Positions 22,314 to 33,315 of a DNA stretch of 64,000 nt are shown here, in pieces (position 1 is the stretch's first letter; every line of letters begins with the position of its first letter). This DNA comes from Symbiodinium natans (lineage: Eukaryota; Sar; Dinophyceae; Suessiales; Symbiodiniaceae). The notes under the pieces were generated by a model, which was given only the letters and a program-made list of their open reading frames with translations, was not told the DNA's origin and did no database searches. The stretch spans positions 62,001 to 126,000 of the forward strand of contig CAJNDS010002358.1 of NCBI GenBank assembly GCA_905221605.1. Reading direction: 5' to 3'. Made by a program: the position numbers and the translations under genes.

Positions 22314-22799
22314 GTTTAGGGCTTTAGGGCTGTCTCTTTTTGGGGGGTTTAGGGTTTAGGGATCAGGGTTCGTTTTTTGGGTTTAGGGTTTTGGGTTAGG
22401 GTTTAGGGTTTAGGGGGCAATTTCGGGTTTCCCCTCCGCTTGGGAGTTGGCTTGGACAGGGTGAGATTTGAACTTTGGGCTGAGGTCTTGCGAGGTTTCA
22501 AGGCTTTTTTGGGTGACGGCTTTAGGGCGTTCAGGTCTTCTTTGTTGGAGGGGAGCCCCTTCTCCGAAGGCCAACAACCCGAAGCAGTTTCGTGGTGTTC
22601 GCGTGTTTCTCCGGGGTTCACGAGGATCCTGGTTTTTTAAAGCCGCCAAGCCAGGGAGTGTCTACGCGAAGGGGTGGGGGGAGAGTTGAGGAGTCTGGCG
22701 GCACCTTCCCTGGGGTCGAAACCGCGGCAGCCACGCACTTTCGAGTGGCCCTTTTCTTCGGGTTCCCTTCTAAAGCAACCAACCCAAAACCAAAAGAAG

Positions 22800-22901
22800 T
22801 TGTTCCTTGGTAGCCCTATGCTTACAATCCTTAATAGGGGTTATAATCAAGAGTACAAAAATCCCTACTAAGGACTGTTAGTATAAGGGGGAACATCCCA
22901 A
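22800..22901. mobile_element. Inverted-repeat element, family A
   Basis: Right half CTAAGGACTGTTAGTATAAG then GGGAACATCCCAA matches the 51.1 kb copy almost exactly; the left arm (CTTACAATCCTTA) is decayed. Confidence 0.6.
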
Positions 22902-23141
22902 TCCCAACTTGGGACCCTTTTGCCCAATTGTTTATAGGGTTTATTTAGGGTTGAGGGATTGAGGATTTAGGGTTTTAGGGTTTTAGGGCTTTAGGGTTTT
23001 AGGATTTTGGGTTTTAGGATGTGCCCCCCAGTTGGGGTCTGCCCGAAAGCTTTGTGTTTTGGGGGGAAAAGGGTGGGGATGGAGGCGTTTCGTGGGTTTC
23101 GTGGGCCTGTCGTACTTGAGTCTCGCGAGCTTTGGCCGCAG

Positions 23142-23267
23142 GTTGCTGCTGACGTGCCTCTGAAGGCACATTGTCACCAAAGGTGTTGCTTGAGATGTGC
23201 AGGTGCGCAGCTTGGCAGCTTCGCAGACATAGCCTGCATCACACGATGCGCATACGACACTTCCCAG
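23142..23267 (+). CDS. Cys-rich exon candidate
   Basis: Acceptor TTTGGCCGCAG, donor CCCAG then GTAGCA; 126 bases, open in phase 0. Reads HCHQRCCLRCAGAQLGSFAD and on to ACITRCAYDTSQ, with six Cys in 42 residues. The opposite strand is also open and Cys-containing (ASCDAGYVCEAAKLRTC), so strand is not certain. No family recognised. Confidence 0.4.
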
Positions 23268-24381
23268 GTAGCATGGCAATGCCATCTACAGCGATAGGTG
23301 TCTTCATGACATGCTCCAACCTCTGGAAACCCGCAAAGCTGAAACTGCAAACCCTGAGACGCGGAACCAACCATGGAACCGCAAGCGGCTTCACCGCTTT
23401 CAGAATCGCACTCACAACACTAATTCGAGCCAGAGTTGACTCTCACGTACACGGAGAGCATCTGCACAGCGCGCGCTCCCTGGGTGACCCTAAAGAGCCC
23501 TTAAAGACCCATCAAACTCAAAGCCGCTACCCTCCCCAAGCCCTAAAACCCCAAACCTTAGGGCCCCAAACCCATGACCACGGGGAGTGCTGCGCCCTGG
23601 TACTGGGCTGGAGAGCATGGCAGAGGCATTGGAGCTCTTCGCGCCCCTAAGGGAGGGTTTAGGCTTTTTGGTGTAGTTTTTCTGTCTTAGGGTTTTGGGA
23701 TTGGGGTTTTATGATTTTGGGATTTTTGGGTTGTGGGGTTTTTGAGTTTGGGGGCTTCGGGTTCTAGAGTTTTAAGGTGTTGGGGGTTTGGGGTTTTAGG
23801 GCTTTAGGGTTTGGGGGCTTTGGGGTTTCCAGGAGGGGGCGCATTTTTTCGCAGAAGAAGCCCAATGCTTCACTACGGCAGTATACCTTAAATCATATTT
23901 CGGAGCCCTACATACTTTAAGGGCATACTCCTGAATTAAGCGCTCTGGGCCAGGAATGCAACAAGCCTGAATGTGAGTGCTGAGCAGGTTTGGGGATGAA
24001 GGTTTTTAGGTGTTTGCCTTCAACGTTTCGGACTAGACCCCACTATACGCTGAACATCTTTAACGCCCAAAGACATGCCCCTGCACTCTGCCCTTAGAGA
24101 AGTAGGTGAGGGGAAGGGGGGTTCGTGGTTGAGCGCTTCGGGCTTAGGCAGTTTAGGGAATTTTTTTTAAGAGGGGTGCGCAGGTTTTAGGGGGCTCCAG
24201 GTCCCTTCCACTGTAAAGAAGAGCATCACATGTGCTTCCTTAGGACACCTGCGGTGCAGCGCCGTGGCCCTCGCTTAGCTGTCATGTGCTCCACTCCAGC
24301 ACGATGCATTAATGCCTATTGAAACCCGGTGCGGACGGCTGCAGCGGCATAGCCAGGCAAAAAGAAGCAAAGGGTTTGAGA

Positions 24382-24494
24382 CCCAAAGAGCCCAATACCC
24401 CTTAATTCAGGAGGAACATTCCTTATATCAAAATAAGGACCCCTTTGTATTTTGAGGGAATATTTCTTAGTTAAGGGGTATTGGGCTCTCTGGG
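24382..24494. mobile_element. Inverted-repeat element, family C
   Basis: Left CCCAAAGAGCCCAATACCCC, right GGGGTATTGGGCTCTCTGGG, plus inner arms ATTCCTTATATCAAAATAAG and TTTTGAGGGAATA; an almost complete hairpin. Related, weaker copies seem to be present at 21.41-21.51 and 23.87-23.96 kb. Confidence 0.7.
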
Positions 24495-25031
24495 AAGTTT
24501 TTCGGCTGCACTTGGCTGCATTTCCTTCATCAAGCATGGAGCCAGCAGGCCAAATCCAGAAGAGGCTAAGACAGCGGTCGGAAGAAATACTAGTCATGTT
24601 CCCTTCATAATAACCCCCAAAAAAAGACCCTCATACTATAAAAACCACAAATAAAGGCCCCCGATAGTGACAGTTTGCCAGGCCTCGGTCCGTACGGCAG
24701 CAAGTCTTTTCACAGCACGTGCAGTTGACCTCGTTTTCTGGAGTGGAATCAGATTCTGCAGAACTTTTTGGCTCGAGACCACAAACCCTGCAACACAGAG
24801 ATAACACCAGAGATGAGGTAGAGTTTTGCTATGGTTTGTTGGTCGGCGCAAGTAGAGCTCCTTCTGAGTATTGGTGAGCGTATATTGGTGAGCGCATATT
24901 AATGGGCTGTCTATGAGCATCGCGGAGCACAAAAGACACCCTGGTAGAGAAAACATGCCATTTCTCATCCCCGCCGTTCGACAAGGCTTCGACAATGATG
25001 TGTCCAGCGCCTGAGGGTTCAGGGCCTAGGG

Positions 25032-25134
25032 TTGGGATGTTCCCCCTTATACTAACAGTCCTTAAGAGGGATCATAGTACCCCCTGCTTTTTATCCACAT
25101 CAAGGACCGTTTGGTATAAGGGCGAACATCCCAA
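25032..25134. mobile_element. Inverted-repeat element, family A
   Basis: TTGGGATGTTCCCCCTTATA on the left, GGTATAAGGGCGAACATCCC on the right. Same termini as 51.1 kb. Confidence 0.75.
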
Positions 25135-25564
25135 GTCTAGGGGGGTGAAAAACCAAAAAATACTCCGATGCGATGTGATGCGCTGCTTGAGGGTTTAGGG
25201 TTGGGGCATGTGGGATTGGTGGTTGCCAGGGGCATGCTGCAGTGGGACACCCAAGCAGAGGATGCCCAAGGGGTTGAGGGCTTAGGGGGGTTTAGGGGTT
25301 TTAGGGGTTTTAGGGGCTAAGGGAGTTTAAGTGGTTTCAGGGGTTGTTGCCGGGCTTGTGGGCTTAAGGGAACTCAAAGGTTTCAGGGTTTTTGGGGGGT
25401 CTGGTATCGGGCGGGGGAGTCGGGGCATTGGGGGTGTTAGGGGTTTATGGGTTATGGGGCTTAAGGATTTCTAGGGGGCTTGTGATTTCATGGACGAAGG
25501 GGTTTGGGAGCTTCGGGCTTAGGAGTTCAGGAGCTTCGGGGTTAAGAGCTTGAGGGTTCTTAGG

Positions 25565-25747
25565 GTGTCGGAGTCCAGGCAGACATAGCCAAGTGCATGT
25601 CTGTGTGTGCCTGCTCGCTCGAGCCGCAGATGATGTCAGCAAAGGAAAGAACACTTGCTCTGAGGGGTTCATGCACAAGGAGCCCCTCAGAGAACCCTGC
25701 CATTTCGGGAAGGGTACCCAATAAACGCAGCCCCTCCTGGCGCATCT
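25565..25747 (-). CDS. Possible minus-strand exon, unrecognised
   Basis: On the minus strand an open segment reads MRQEGLRLLGTLPEMAGFSE then GLLVHEPLRASVLSFAD, with a helical, armadillo-like look; the plus strand is stop-rich here. It would be the only minus-strand exon among plus-strand genes, so I keep confidence low. Confidence 0.25.
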
Positions 25748-26523
25748 CAGCATCCTAAAGGTTGAACGAATTGTCGGGGTTAGGCTTTCGGGTTGAAGAG
25801 TTTAGGGCTACTAGGGTAGGGTGTTTCAAGCATGTGGGGTTTCACCTTTGGGACAAAGGATTCAGTATTGAGGTTGTATTGTTTTGGGGCTTAGAGCCAA
25901 GCCTAGGCTTTGGGGATTGAGGGTTTTGAGGGTTTTGAAGGGGTTTTGGGGTTTTGGGGTTCGGGTTTTCTGGCAGAAGGCTGCGCCCAGATGCCCAGGT
26001 GCCGAGGTTTGGGGCAGAAATGCGGGGTCTGGGATTGAGATTCGGGAGGCTTTGGGGCTTGAGGAAGGAGTACGGAGACTTTTAGCAGTACAAGAGATTC
26101 GGGTTTAGAGTTTGCGGGGGCCCATAACTCGAAACGCATTGAACGGAATGTGTTGCATCAATGATTCCAAGGGTTGCATGGTCCTTGAATCTGGCCTTAC
26201 CTTCCTGACGGGTCCTTGGGTTGTACAGGGTAGTTCAGGGATCCTCTTTTTAGAGCCCATGTAGCTATTCTGGGAGTTAGGTGGCGGGCTTTGGCGCTTG
26301 AAGAACCCGGTGTCGTCTGTTAAGCGCTCAGCGGTTGCTTTGCGTAATTCTCCGTGTGCTTGTGGGATCGAGGGGAGGGCCTGCTACACAGGCCTTGGTG
26401 TGGAAGGAGTTGCTGGACCCTCAACCCAAAACCCCAAACCCTTCACAGCCCTACAGAAGGCCCTGAACCTTAAAAAACGATATGGTCACAGGCAGAGAAC
26501 ATGCTTGATAAAACAGATTCTCT

Positions 26524-28033
26524 ATGGCTCGTGCAAAGATGGCGCATGAGGCTGAAATTGTTTGCCGCCTCATACGACTTGGTGATGTCTGCGGGCTGAA
26601 AAAGTTTACATCAGCGGGCTTCGACTGGTCGCAGTGTGTTGGAGATGGCAGCTTCAATGTACCCCCGCTACATGCGGCCATTGTTTTCGGCATTTGGCAG
26701 ACGGACTTGACGGCGGAGTTTCAGGAAATGATTCAGTACATGCTGAATGCAGGGGCAGACCCTATGCAGCAGATTTCGGATAAGAATGGCGACAGGTACA
26801 GCCTGACATGCGGTAAAGACGACTCAGAGATAGAAGTGGCTTTTGCAGGGCACTCTGCTCTTTCGCTCGCTTTGGCATGGCTAGCAGAGATGCAGCTACT
26901 CGATAACCAACACTGGGACTACGAGTTTAGATATCTCCAGAACGTGGTGCCAATACTGACGGACACGTGCACCCAGACAAGACCCAAAGTCGCAGTGGAT
27001 GCAAGAGCCCTCGATTTGTGGGAGTCCGTCCTTGAGCTCACATCGACTCACAATGTGGCCTTCGAGACTGCAGGGGGGCAGGTCACAGCCCATGACCATG
27101 TCCTTATGGTGGCCTCACCTGTCTTGAAGGCCATGTTGGAGTCCACCATGAAGGAGGGAGTCACCAAGAAGATTCAGGTGACTGACTCCTCCAAGGAAGG
27201 GGTGGTTCTGTTCCTCGAGGTGCTCTACACCTGCGCATTCCGTAGCAACCCAGACTACAGGACCGTCATGGATGCGTTGGACATCGCCCACCGCTGGCAA
27301 ACTCACAGTGTTGTAGAAATGCTGGCAGAAGTTCTTGAAGAGACTTGCTTGCAAGCATTTTTGAATCCTTTGTTTGGCGCCTAGACTCCTCTTGCATTGG
27401 GACTCTACTCAGTAGTCCAGTTTCTCAGTTTCTCTGTAGTCATACCTTAATGATAACAGAAGTAGTAGAGCCCAACAAATGCAACGAAAGAAACCAACCC
27501 CTTGCGTCCCTTGCAAGGATTTGAGCTGCCCCAGGAACTGCTTCACACGAATATGTAATCCCTTCCCACAATACAGTTCCTTGTGGGCACCCTGTTTTTT
27601 GCGGCCCAAAGCACTTGAAATGGGGACCCATAGCCGACCCCACACCTGGTGTGCAAAACGTGCGCGGCGGACTTGCAAACTGCGAAAAAGAGGCCGAGGC
27701 AGTCACCAAGTAGGTCGCGACAGAGCACTGCTCGGGCAGGCATCCTCACGATAGGGTCCGTAGTGCAGGAGCCTCACCCAATGCAAGGCTCACCAACTGC
27801 AAGACACTCTAGCTGCTTCCGTGGCATGTGAGGAGATGATAAGGGAGGACAGCTTCGCGACGATTGCAGCGGCGGCCGTCCTCAAGGATCTCAAGAAGCT
27901 CCAGCTGGCCTGCGCGAGATTCGGGGCTCAGAATGACACGATCAAAGCCCAGGCCCGGGGTTTTTTCTTCCTCAGCCCATCGTGGAATTTTGACTTGGGC
28001 GCAATTGGAGAAGTACTATTTCCTGAACCCTAA
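26524..28033 (+). CDS. Ankyrin-like plus BTB domain protein (two exons inferred)
   Basis: The first exon starts at ATG 26524 and its frame runs to a stop at 27384 (286 residues if unspliced). Residues 1-120 resemble ankyrin repeats (PLHAAIVFGIW, MLNAGADP, GHSALSLALAW). Residues 180-245 are a BTB/POZ fold: TAGGQVTAHDHVLMVASPVL, KAMLESTMKEG, then FLEVLYTCAF. Residues 255-270 (HRWQTHSVVEMLAEVLEE) are the post-BTB helix. A second segment at 27833-28033 (MIREDSFATIAAAAVLKDL, ACARFGAQNDTIKAQ) is the usual continuation of this family; joining near 27342 to 27833 (GAAGAG / TGTGAG then GAGATG) keeps frame. The 3' end after IKAQ is uncertain. Likely a substrate adaptor of cullin-3 ubiquitin ligases, by family. 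Confidence 0.75.
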
Positions 28034-29694
28034 ATTTGGATTCCTGACAGATGAACGGAGTGCTACCATTGAACCTTTAATAGAAGTACCACCGGGCCAC
28101 GTGTCTACCCAAAGCAACGCCTTGATTGTTCTACAGCCCGCAAGGACTTCGGCTGTACGTGTTCTAGCTCTTTTCGCTACACCCACAGGAATATTTGTGA
28201 CGAATCTTTGTATTCTGGTGCCGAGAAGCTTAAAGCTCCTGTTACTGCCGTTCTGGTTACTATTTTCTGCTGTTGCCCTTACCAGACCCCCACCCCAATC
28301 CGTTTAATCTCGAGGCCTCAACCTCGGCACAAAAACCCTGAAGCCGAAGCCCCCCGTGTGCAAATCCTAAACTCTGACACTTCATGGGTCTGTGTAGATG
28401 GGTGCTTCTAAACACTGGATCGGCATTGTGTAACGGCCTTTTCAGAAAGAATCTCAACATTGTGCGTGTTCCGGCCACAATTTTTGGGGGCCGACTGCCA
28501 AACAGCGACGACTCAAGCCATTGGATCGCACACAGACTGCAACATGGGGGGCAACCGGGAAGTTCCCATCATTTCGGAGTACCTTTGTTGGTTCCTAGAA
28601 GAAGCATTCTGGTTTTTTTGGGTACATGAGAGGTAGCCTACTCACATCAAACACTGTAAATTCTGGACAAGCTCTTCTGCACGAATGCCAGGTGCAAGAG
28701 CGCAGCCTACCCGACTCTGTTCTGAGGCCATTGCGTTGGGAGCTTTCAGTACACAACCTCCAAGACAACACGATTCTTCCCTCATTTCTTGCCTCTAAAC
28801 AACCCGTATGCCCTGAACCCTATACCTCCTAAGCCCTAAACCTCAAAACGGTTTAGGGCTGAGGGTTTGGGGTGTAGGGCTTAGGGCTTAGGGTTTCGGG
28901 TTTAGGGTTTAGGGAGCCTCCCAAAACCTTGGCCCAGAACCTTGAACTCTGCTGCAGGCTCTTCAATCCCACACCGTCGGCATTCACAGCTGCGGTGAGG
29001 AAGAAGCGGCGAATCCTCTGAAGATCTAGAGGCCCAAAGGAGCAGAAAAAGTTATTGTACGCTGGGACCGAGTGTGTTCAGGGGCGTGGGTAGTTCTCTA
29101 AACTAGGATCCCTTGTTGGGTCCCCTCTTTTTTTTGCAGGGCACCTCAATAGAGGGGGCTACCCATGAGGCTCGAACCGTTTCTTTGATTTGGGGGTCCT
29201 TGTCTGCGAGTCCTAGCTCGAAGATTGTCGAACTTTTCGCTTCCCCCGAAGACTGCGGTTTCGGGTTCAGACCTGAGACTTTGGCAGAATCGAACCTAAC
29301 TTCAATTCGCCCGCATCTTGGGCATGGGAGGGCCTTTCAGTTGTGGGACAGAGCACGAGCCGTGCTCCATGTCACGAAGGACTTCATCGTGCTTTGAGAT
29401 GATCCTTACCTAGGCCCTTGGATAGGCCTAGACCTAGCCTCTGCTAGGCCCTAGCCAAGGCCTTTACCTAGCTAGGCTAGGGCCCGGGAATTCCTGCAGC
29501 ATTCCTGGCCCGATGTGAGCGTCGCTACGGAGAGCCGTGGAGCTGGCGAGGCAGCGAGCCGAATCTTGGGGGTATCTGGGGTGTAAGGCTTGGGCTTCAC
29601 GAGCTCCGAGGTCCTTTGAGGGCACGTCAGGGTCGAACTTCGGACGCTGCACCTCTGCGGCTCAAGGGTGGGACAAGGCTCCGAACATCGCGAC
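28034..29694. other. Intergenic or intron sequence, weak coding hints
   Basis: Telomere-like units at 28806-28915 in both orientations. An open frame at 29113-29397 (94 codons) and another around 28064-28190 (IEPLIEVPPGHV) have some coding character but no recognisable domain. GGCCTAG-rich low-complexity at 29398-29480. Confidence 0.4.
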
Positions 29695-31956
29695 ATGTCC
29701 TGCTTGGCCTTGGCATCACCCCGCCAGAAGCCTCGTAAGGAGGAGGGTGAAGAGCACCCGAAGCAGGAGCATGGGAAACAGGCGAAACAGGCGAAGCCGA
29801 CACGCCAATTCCCGAAAGGGCCTTTCCCCATGACGCAGGCCGTGCGCCAAGCTTGGCTGAAGAGCGTCAAGGAGACATTGGAAGAAAGCAAGAAACAGTT
29901 CGAAGAGAGAACTCGCAACTACAAAAAGAAGAAGCTGTCATTAAACCTCCCGGACCTGCCATCGTGGGCGGAACTCACCAAAGACGTCGAACAAAGAGAG
30001 TGCCACTGGATCGAAAGATTCTGCATTGGAATCAGCGGTGACATCCAGACTGTGTTCGAAGGAGATGTGATGCCGGACGAAGTTCGGCTGTTTCTGGAGG
30101 AGAGGCAACCTATCGTCGGAGACGCATTCAAGAAGCTTAACGAAATGGATCCTCTTCTGGAGCGGTGCGAATCCCGAGAGCAGGCGGACAAAGTAACCTG
30201 GAACAGCGACATTGGTGGCATCATCAGCGCGCTTAGTCACTGCGACCTCAGCGGCCAGGATCTGCGTGGCGCGCATCTGCAGGGTGACCTTCTTTGTGCC
30301 TAGGACCTTGGAAAATATTTCTTGTTGCCCTCTATAGAGGTTTTACGAAGATCTAGTTCAGGAAAGTCCTCGGACCTAGGTACGTACCTGACGGAGGCGA
30401 ATCTGTGCGGTGCGGACCTTGAAGTTGGGGCGCACGCAGCGAGGCTTACTGGTGCAAATCTATCAGGAGCAAGGGGTGTATTTCGCGGCGCTTTCTCACA
30501 CTTGGACAGATGTCTCATTCGCGGGGCCTCGCTCAGAATCTTTGTCGAGTTTTCTACTTGCGAGGAAGTTCGGCTAGATGGCTCAGCTTTGGAGGCGCGG
30601 TTCGCATTTTCAAAAATGAGGAACGCCTCCCTTGTATGCGCCGACTTGCAGAATGTAGACCTGTCGGGCACAGAGCTGGAAGGAGCGCTCCTTTCAGGGT
30701 CCGACATCAGCGCCGCAACGTGGAGAGTACCCCCGGTCATCCCCACTGCACGAGGCATCCAGGTCACAGCCCTGCCTCCGGTGTCCTTCGTCAAGAAGGC
30801 CTCTGGCTTCTCCAGCCAGGGTTTCCTGCAAGGTCTCGGGCGCGCAGCACTGAGGGCATTTTGGGGCAGCGATGGGGATGGAGAGGATTCCGACGATGAG
30901 GGTGACGACGCAGACTCCGACGAAGAGGAGGATGCCGTGGATGAAAAGGCAGATGATCAGCAAGACGGCACTGGGTTCGGTGATGTGTTGTTGCAAGAGG
31001 TAGAGGAGCAGTCCTACCGCTTGCTGGACCAGGGTGCCTCAGCCCTGGGCTCAAAGATTGACACATCCTTGAGCGAAGCTCTGAAGCAGGCGGAGCAGCA
31101 TGTGGGCCGGGTAATGACTCAGCTGGATGCCGCGGCAAAGCCGCAGGCAGCCGCGCTCTTGAAAGTTCTGCGGAGCAACAAGTTCCAGCAGCAGCTGCAG
31201 AGTGCACCCACGGCACAGAAGGTCTTGCAGAGCACCTTGAGAGTGTTGTCCAAGACTACGGGCGGGAAGTTCATGAAAGCCTTTCGCAAGTTTGAGGCTG
31301 GACTCCAGTCTGCCGAGGAAGGTGACTTCTCCCAGTTCATCATGAAGTTGGGCGACTCTCACCTCCAAGCTCAAACAGGTTACACGTCAGCCCAACTGCT
31401 GGGGTTTTTGAGGTTTTCACGCGCACAGATGGCAGCAGACAAGCAGGAGTTGGAGGACATCCTTGACTATGTGGCCAAACTACAGGACACCGTGAACAAA
31501 AACAACTGGGATGACGTGGTAGACAACTTCATGTGCCTTTACGACTTGCGAGCTAGGTTGACAGGCGAGCGGAGCCGCCAGGTCTTCAAAGATATATGGA
31601 AAGGCGATTCCATTCGAGAGAAGGTTGCCGTGGGAGTGGTGTTCCAGGAAGTGTCAACCCCGGACAAACCTCCGGACTATGTCATCCACGAAGTGAAGGA
31701 TGCTGTCCAAATCGTAAAGAAGCATGCCGTGCCATGGAGGAAGGCCCTGAACAGGGAGATAGCCGCGATCGAGCTGGCCAAGACGAAGCAAGAACAGTTC
31801 TTTGCCTTCATGATCTCCGTGATCACAGGTGTGTTCATGTTCGTGGCCAGCTTTTTTTCTGGCCTGGCACTAGATGCAGTCAGGGACGGTACAGTGTCAA
31901 TTCCTTTTCTCTCCGATACCTTGTTTCAGGAAAACAGCACGGTCAGCAGCTTGTAA
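29695..31956 (+). CDS. Pentapeptide-repeat protein with acidic linker, coiled region and C-terminal membrane helix
   Basis: Exon 1 29695-30283 (first ATG; the in-frame stop at 29617 limits the start), exon 2 30380-31956; 721 residues when joined. Exon 1: basic N-terminus (KQEHGKQAKQAK), helical domain, and the first pentapeptide units CDLSGQDLRGAHLQG. Exon 2 continues them without a break: TYLTEANLCGADLE, RLTGANLSGARGV, RLDGSALEARF, CADLQNVDLSGTELEGALLS. These form a right-handed quadrilateral beta-helix in the family. Then an acidic run (GDGEDSDDEGDDADSDEEED), a long helical region, and a membrane helix FFAFMISVITGVFMFVASFF close to the C-terminus. Probably tail-anchored or single-pass with the repeats in the cytosol; role unknown. 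Without splicing, a TAG at 30301-30303 ends the first frame. Confidence 0.8.
30284..30379 (+). other. GT-AG intron, 96 bases
   Basis: GTGACCTTC at the donor and CGGACCTAG at the acceptor. Removing it joins codon halves G and GT and makes the pentapeptide pattern continuous (AHLQG then TYLTEANL). It contains the in-frame TAG that otherwise stops exon 1. Confidence 0.8.
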
Positions 31957-33057
31957 CTGAATCTGCTGCCAAGCGACCTGGCCTGCCATCGATGCTCTAA
32001 GCAGCTGGAGGGCACCACATGCATTGTAGCTCATCTTCTAGTGATGAAACTCTAAGACTAAAAAACTAGAGCTGTATCATACAAGAACGTACTTGCAGAA
32101 TGGTTGCTGTGATTGGGGAACAGATGGGATCCAGGCTCCAAGTCCGCGCAGCCTCTGCCGAAGTTGCACAGAGCTGCGCATGCCGAGGGGGCTGCTTTAA
32201 AGATGCAAAATTGCCAGGAGTTCTACAGAGCCCAGCAGCCCAGCCCGGGCACCCGGCTACTGAAGGCTCGTTTTAAAAGCTGGGGTGGACTTGCTGTTGC
32301 TCACGCTCTTTGCATGCGAGAAATGGTGCTGGCGCCTTCGACTGCGTTGCAGGTTCTTTTCGGTCCAGGGAGCAGCTTCCGGGAGCATCTCATTCCAGGT
32401 TCATCTTAGGACCCACATTCGAGTGACTCGAGTGGCTTGGAGCCCCAAACATTCAGATCCTCTCCATCCAAATCCGCATGGCCTTGTGCTCAGCAGCAGG
32501 TTAAGGTTTGCGGTGTGCAAGACAGCGCATATAGAGGGTTTAGGATTGAGGCTTTCGGGGTGCGAGCGTAAACAGACTCTCGACGCAAAATACTTCAGAA
32601 AAGTAGGGTGGCTACCATGCTTCTGAGGGCCGGCTACCATGCTTCTGAGGGCCCTTGTAACACAGTAATGCTAAGGACTAGGTTGGCCCTTCAAGCCAAC
32701 TGAAAAGTATCCCCCATTTTGCAAGTAGAAGTGGGCACACAAAGTATCCTGAGGAGTGGTCCATGCCACCCTTCCCACCCATCCCTATCGCTGGGTATCA
32801 TGAAGGAACAGCAGTCAGGTGACTGTGATAATGCTTCCTTCATTCCTTACTAGCCAACAAACATGCCAAACCACGAAACTCGCTCAAACCCAGGACCTAA
32901 ACCTTAAACCCTAAACCCCGAAACCCCAGGGCCCTAAACCTTGAACTCTGAACCCTGAACCTCAACCCTGAACCCTAAATGCACCCGGAACCTTAAATAA
33001 ACCCTGCAGCCCAAACCCTGAACCCTCAACCCCGCCCCCCCCCAAGAACAACATACC
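31957..33057. other. Intergenic, nothing recognisable
   Basis: 3' flank of the pentapeptide gene, then unique sequence and loosely telomere-like strings (32893-33020). Open frames at 32113-32626 show no domain. Confidence 0.5.
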
Positions 33058-33131
33058 GGAACCCTAAACCCTAAACCCTAAACCCTAAACCCTAAACCCT
33101 AAACCCTAAACCCTAAACCCTAAACCTCCAG
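33058..33131. repeat. CCCTAAA array, nine units, ending in an AG
   Basis: Perfect heptamers, then CCTCCAG at 33125-33131. Confidence 0.95.
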
Positions 33132-33242
33132 GGCCTTCTCATGGAAGTCCTGCGCCTTGGCTGCCGAGTCTGGGACTCTGAGCCCTTTTGCGTGCGAAGC
33201 TCAGACGGCCGTTCTTCCGAGGCTCTAAGAGGGCCATCTGGG
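33132..33242 (+). CDS. Exon-like island framed by opposed telomere-like arrays
   Basis: 111 bases, fully open in phase 0 on the plus strand (GLLMEVLRLGCRVWDSEPFC then VRSSDGRSSEALRGPSG). Left edge is an AG directly after the CCCTAAA array; right edge is the GT of GTTTAGGG. The minus strand is also partly open (AKAQDFHEKALE), so orientation is judged mainly from the borders. No family recognised. Confidence 0.4.
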
Positions 33243-33315
33243 GTTTAGGGTTGAGGGTTCAGGGTTTAGGGTTTAGGGTTTAGGGTTTAGGGTTTAGGGT
33301 GTAGGGTGTAGGGTT
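33243..33315. repeat. TTTAGGG array
   Basis: About ten units including TTGAGGG, TTCAGGG and TGTAGGG variants; reverse complement of the array at 33.06 kb. Confidence 0.95.

Noticed and set aside
33058-33315. A true chromosome end
   Set aside because: Arrays are short, in both orientations, and flanked by unique sequence and genes; they are interstitial.
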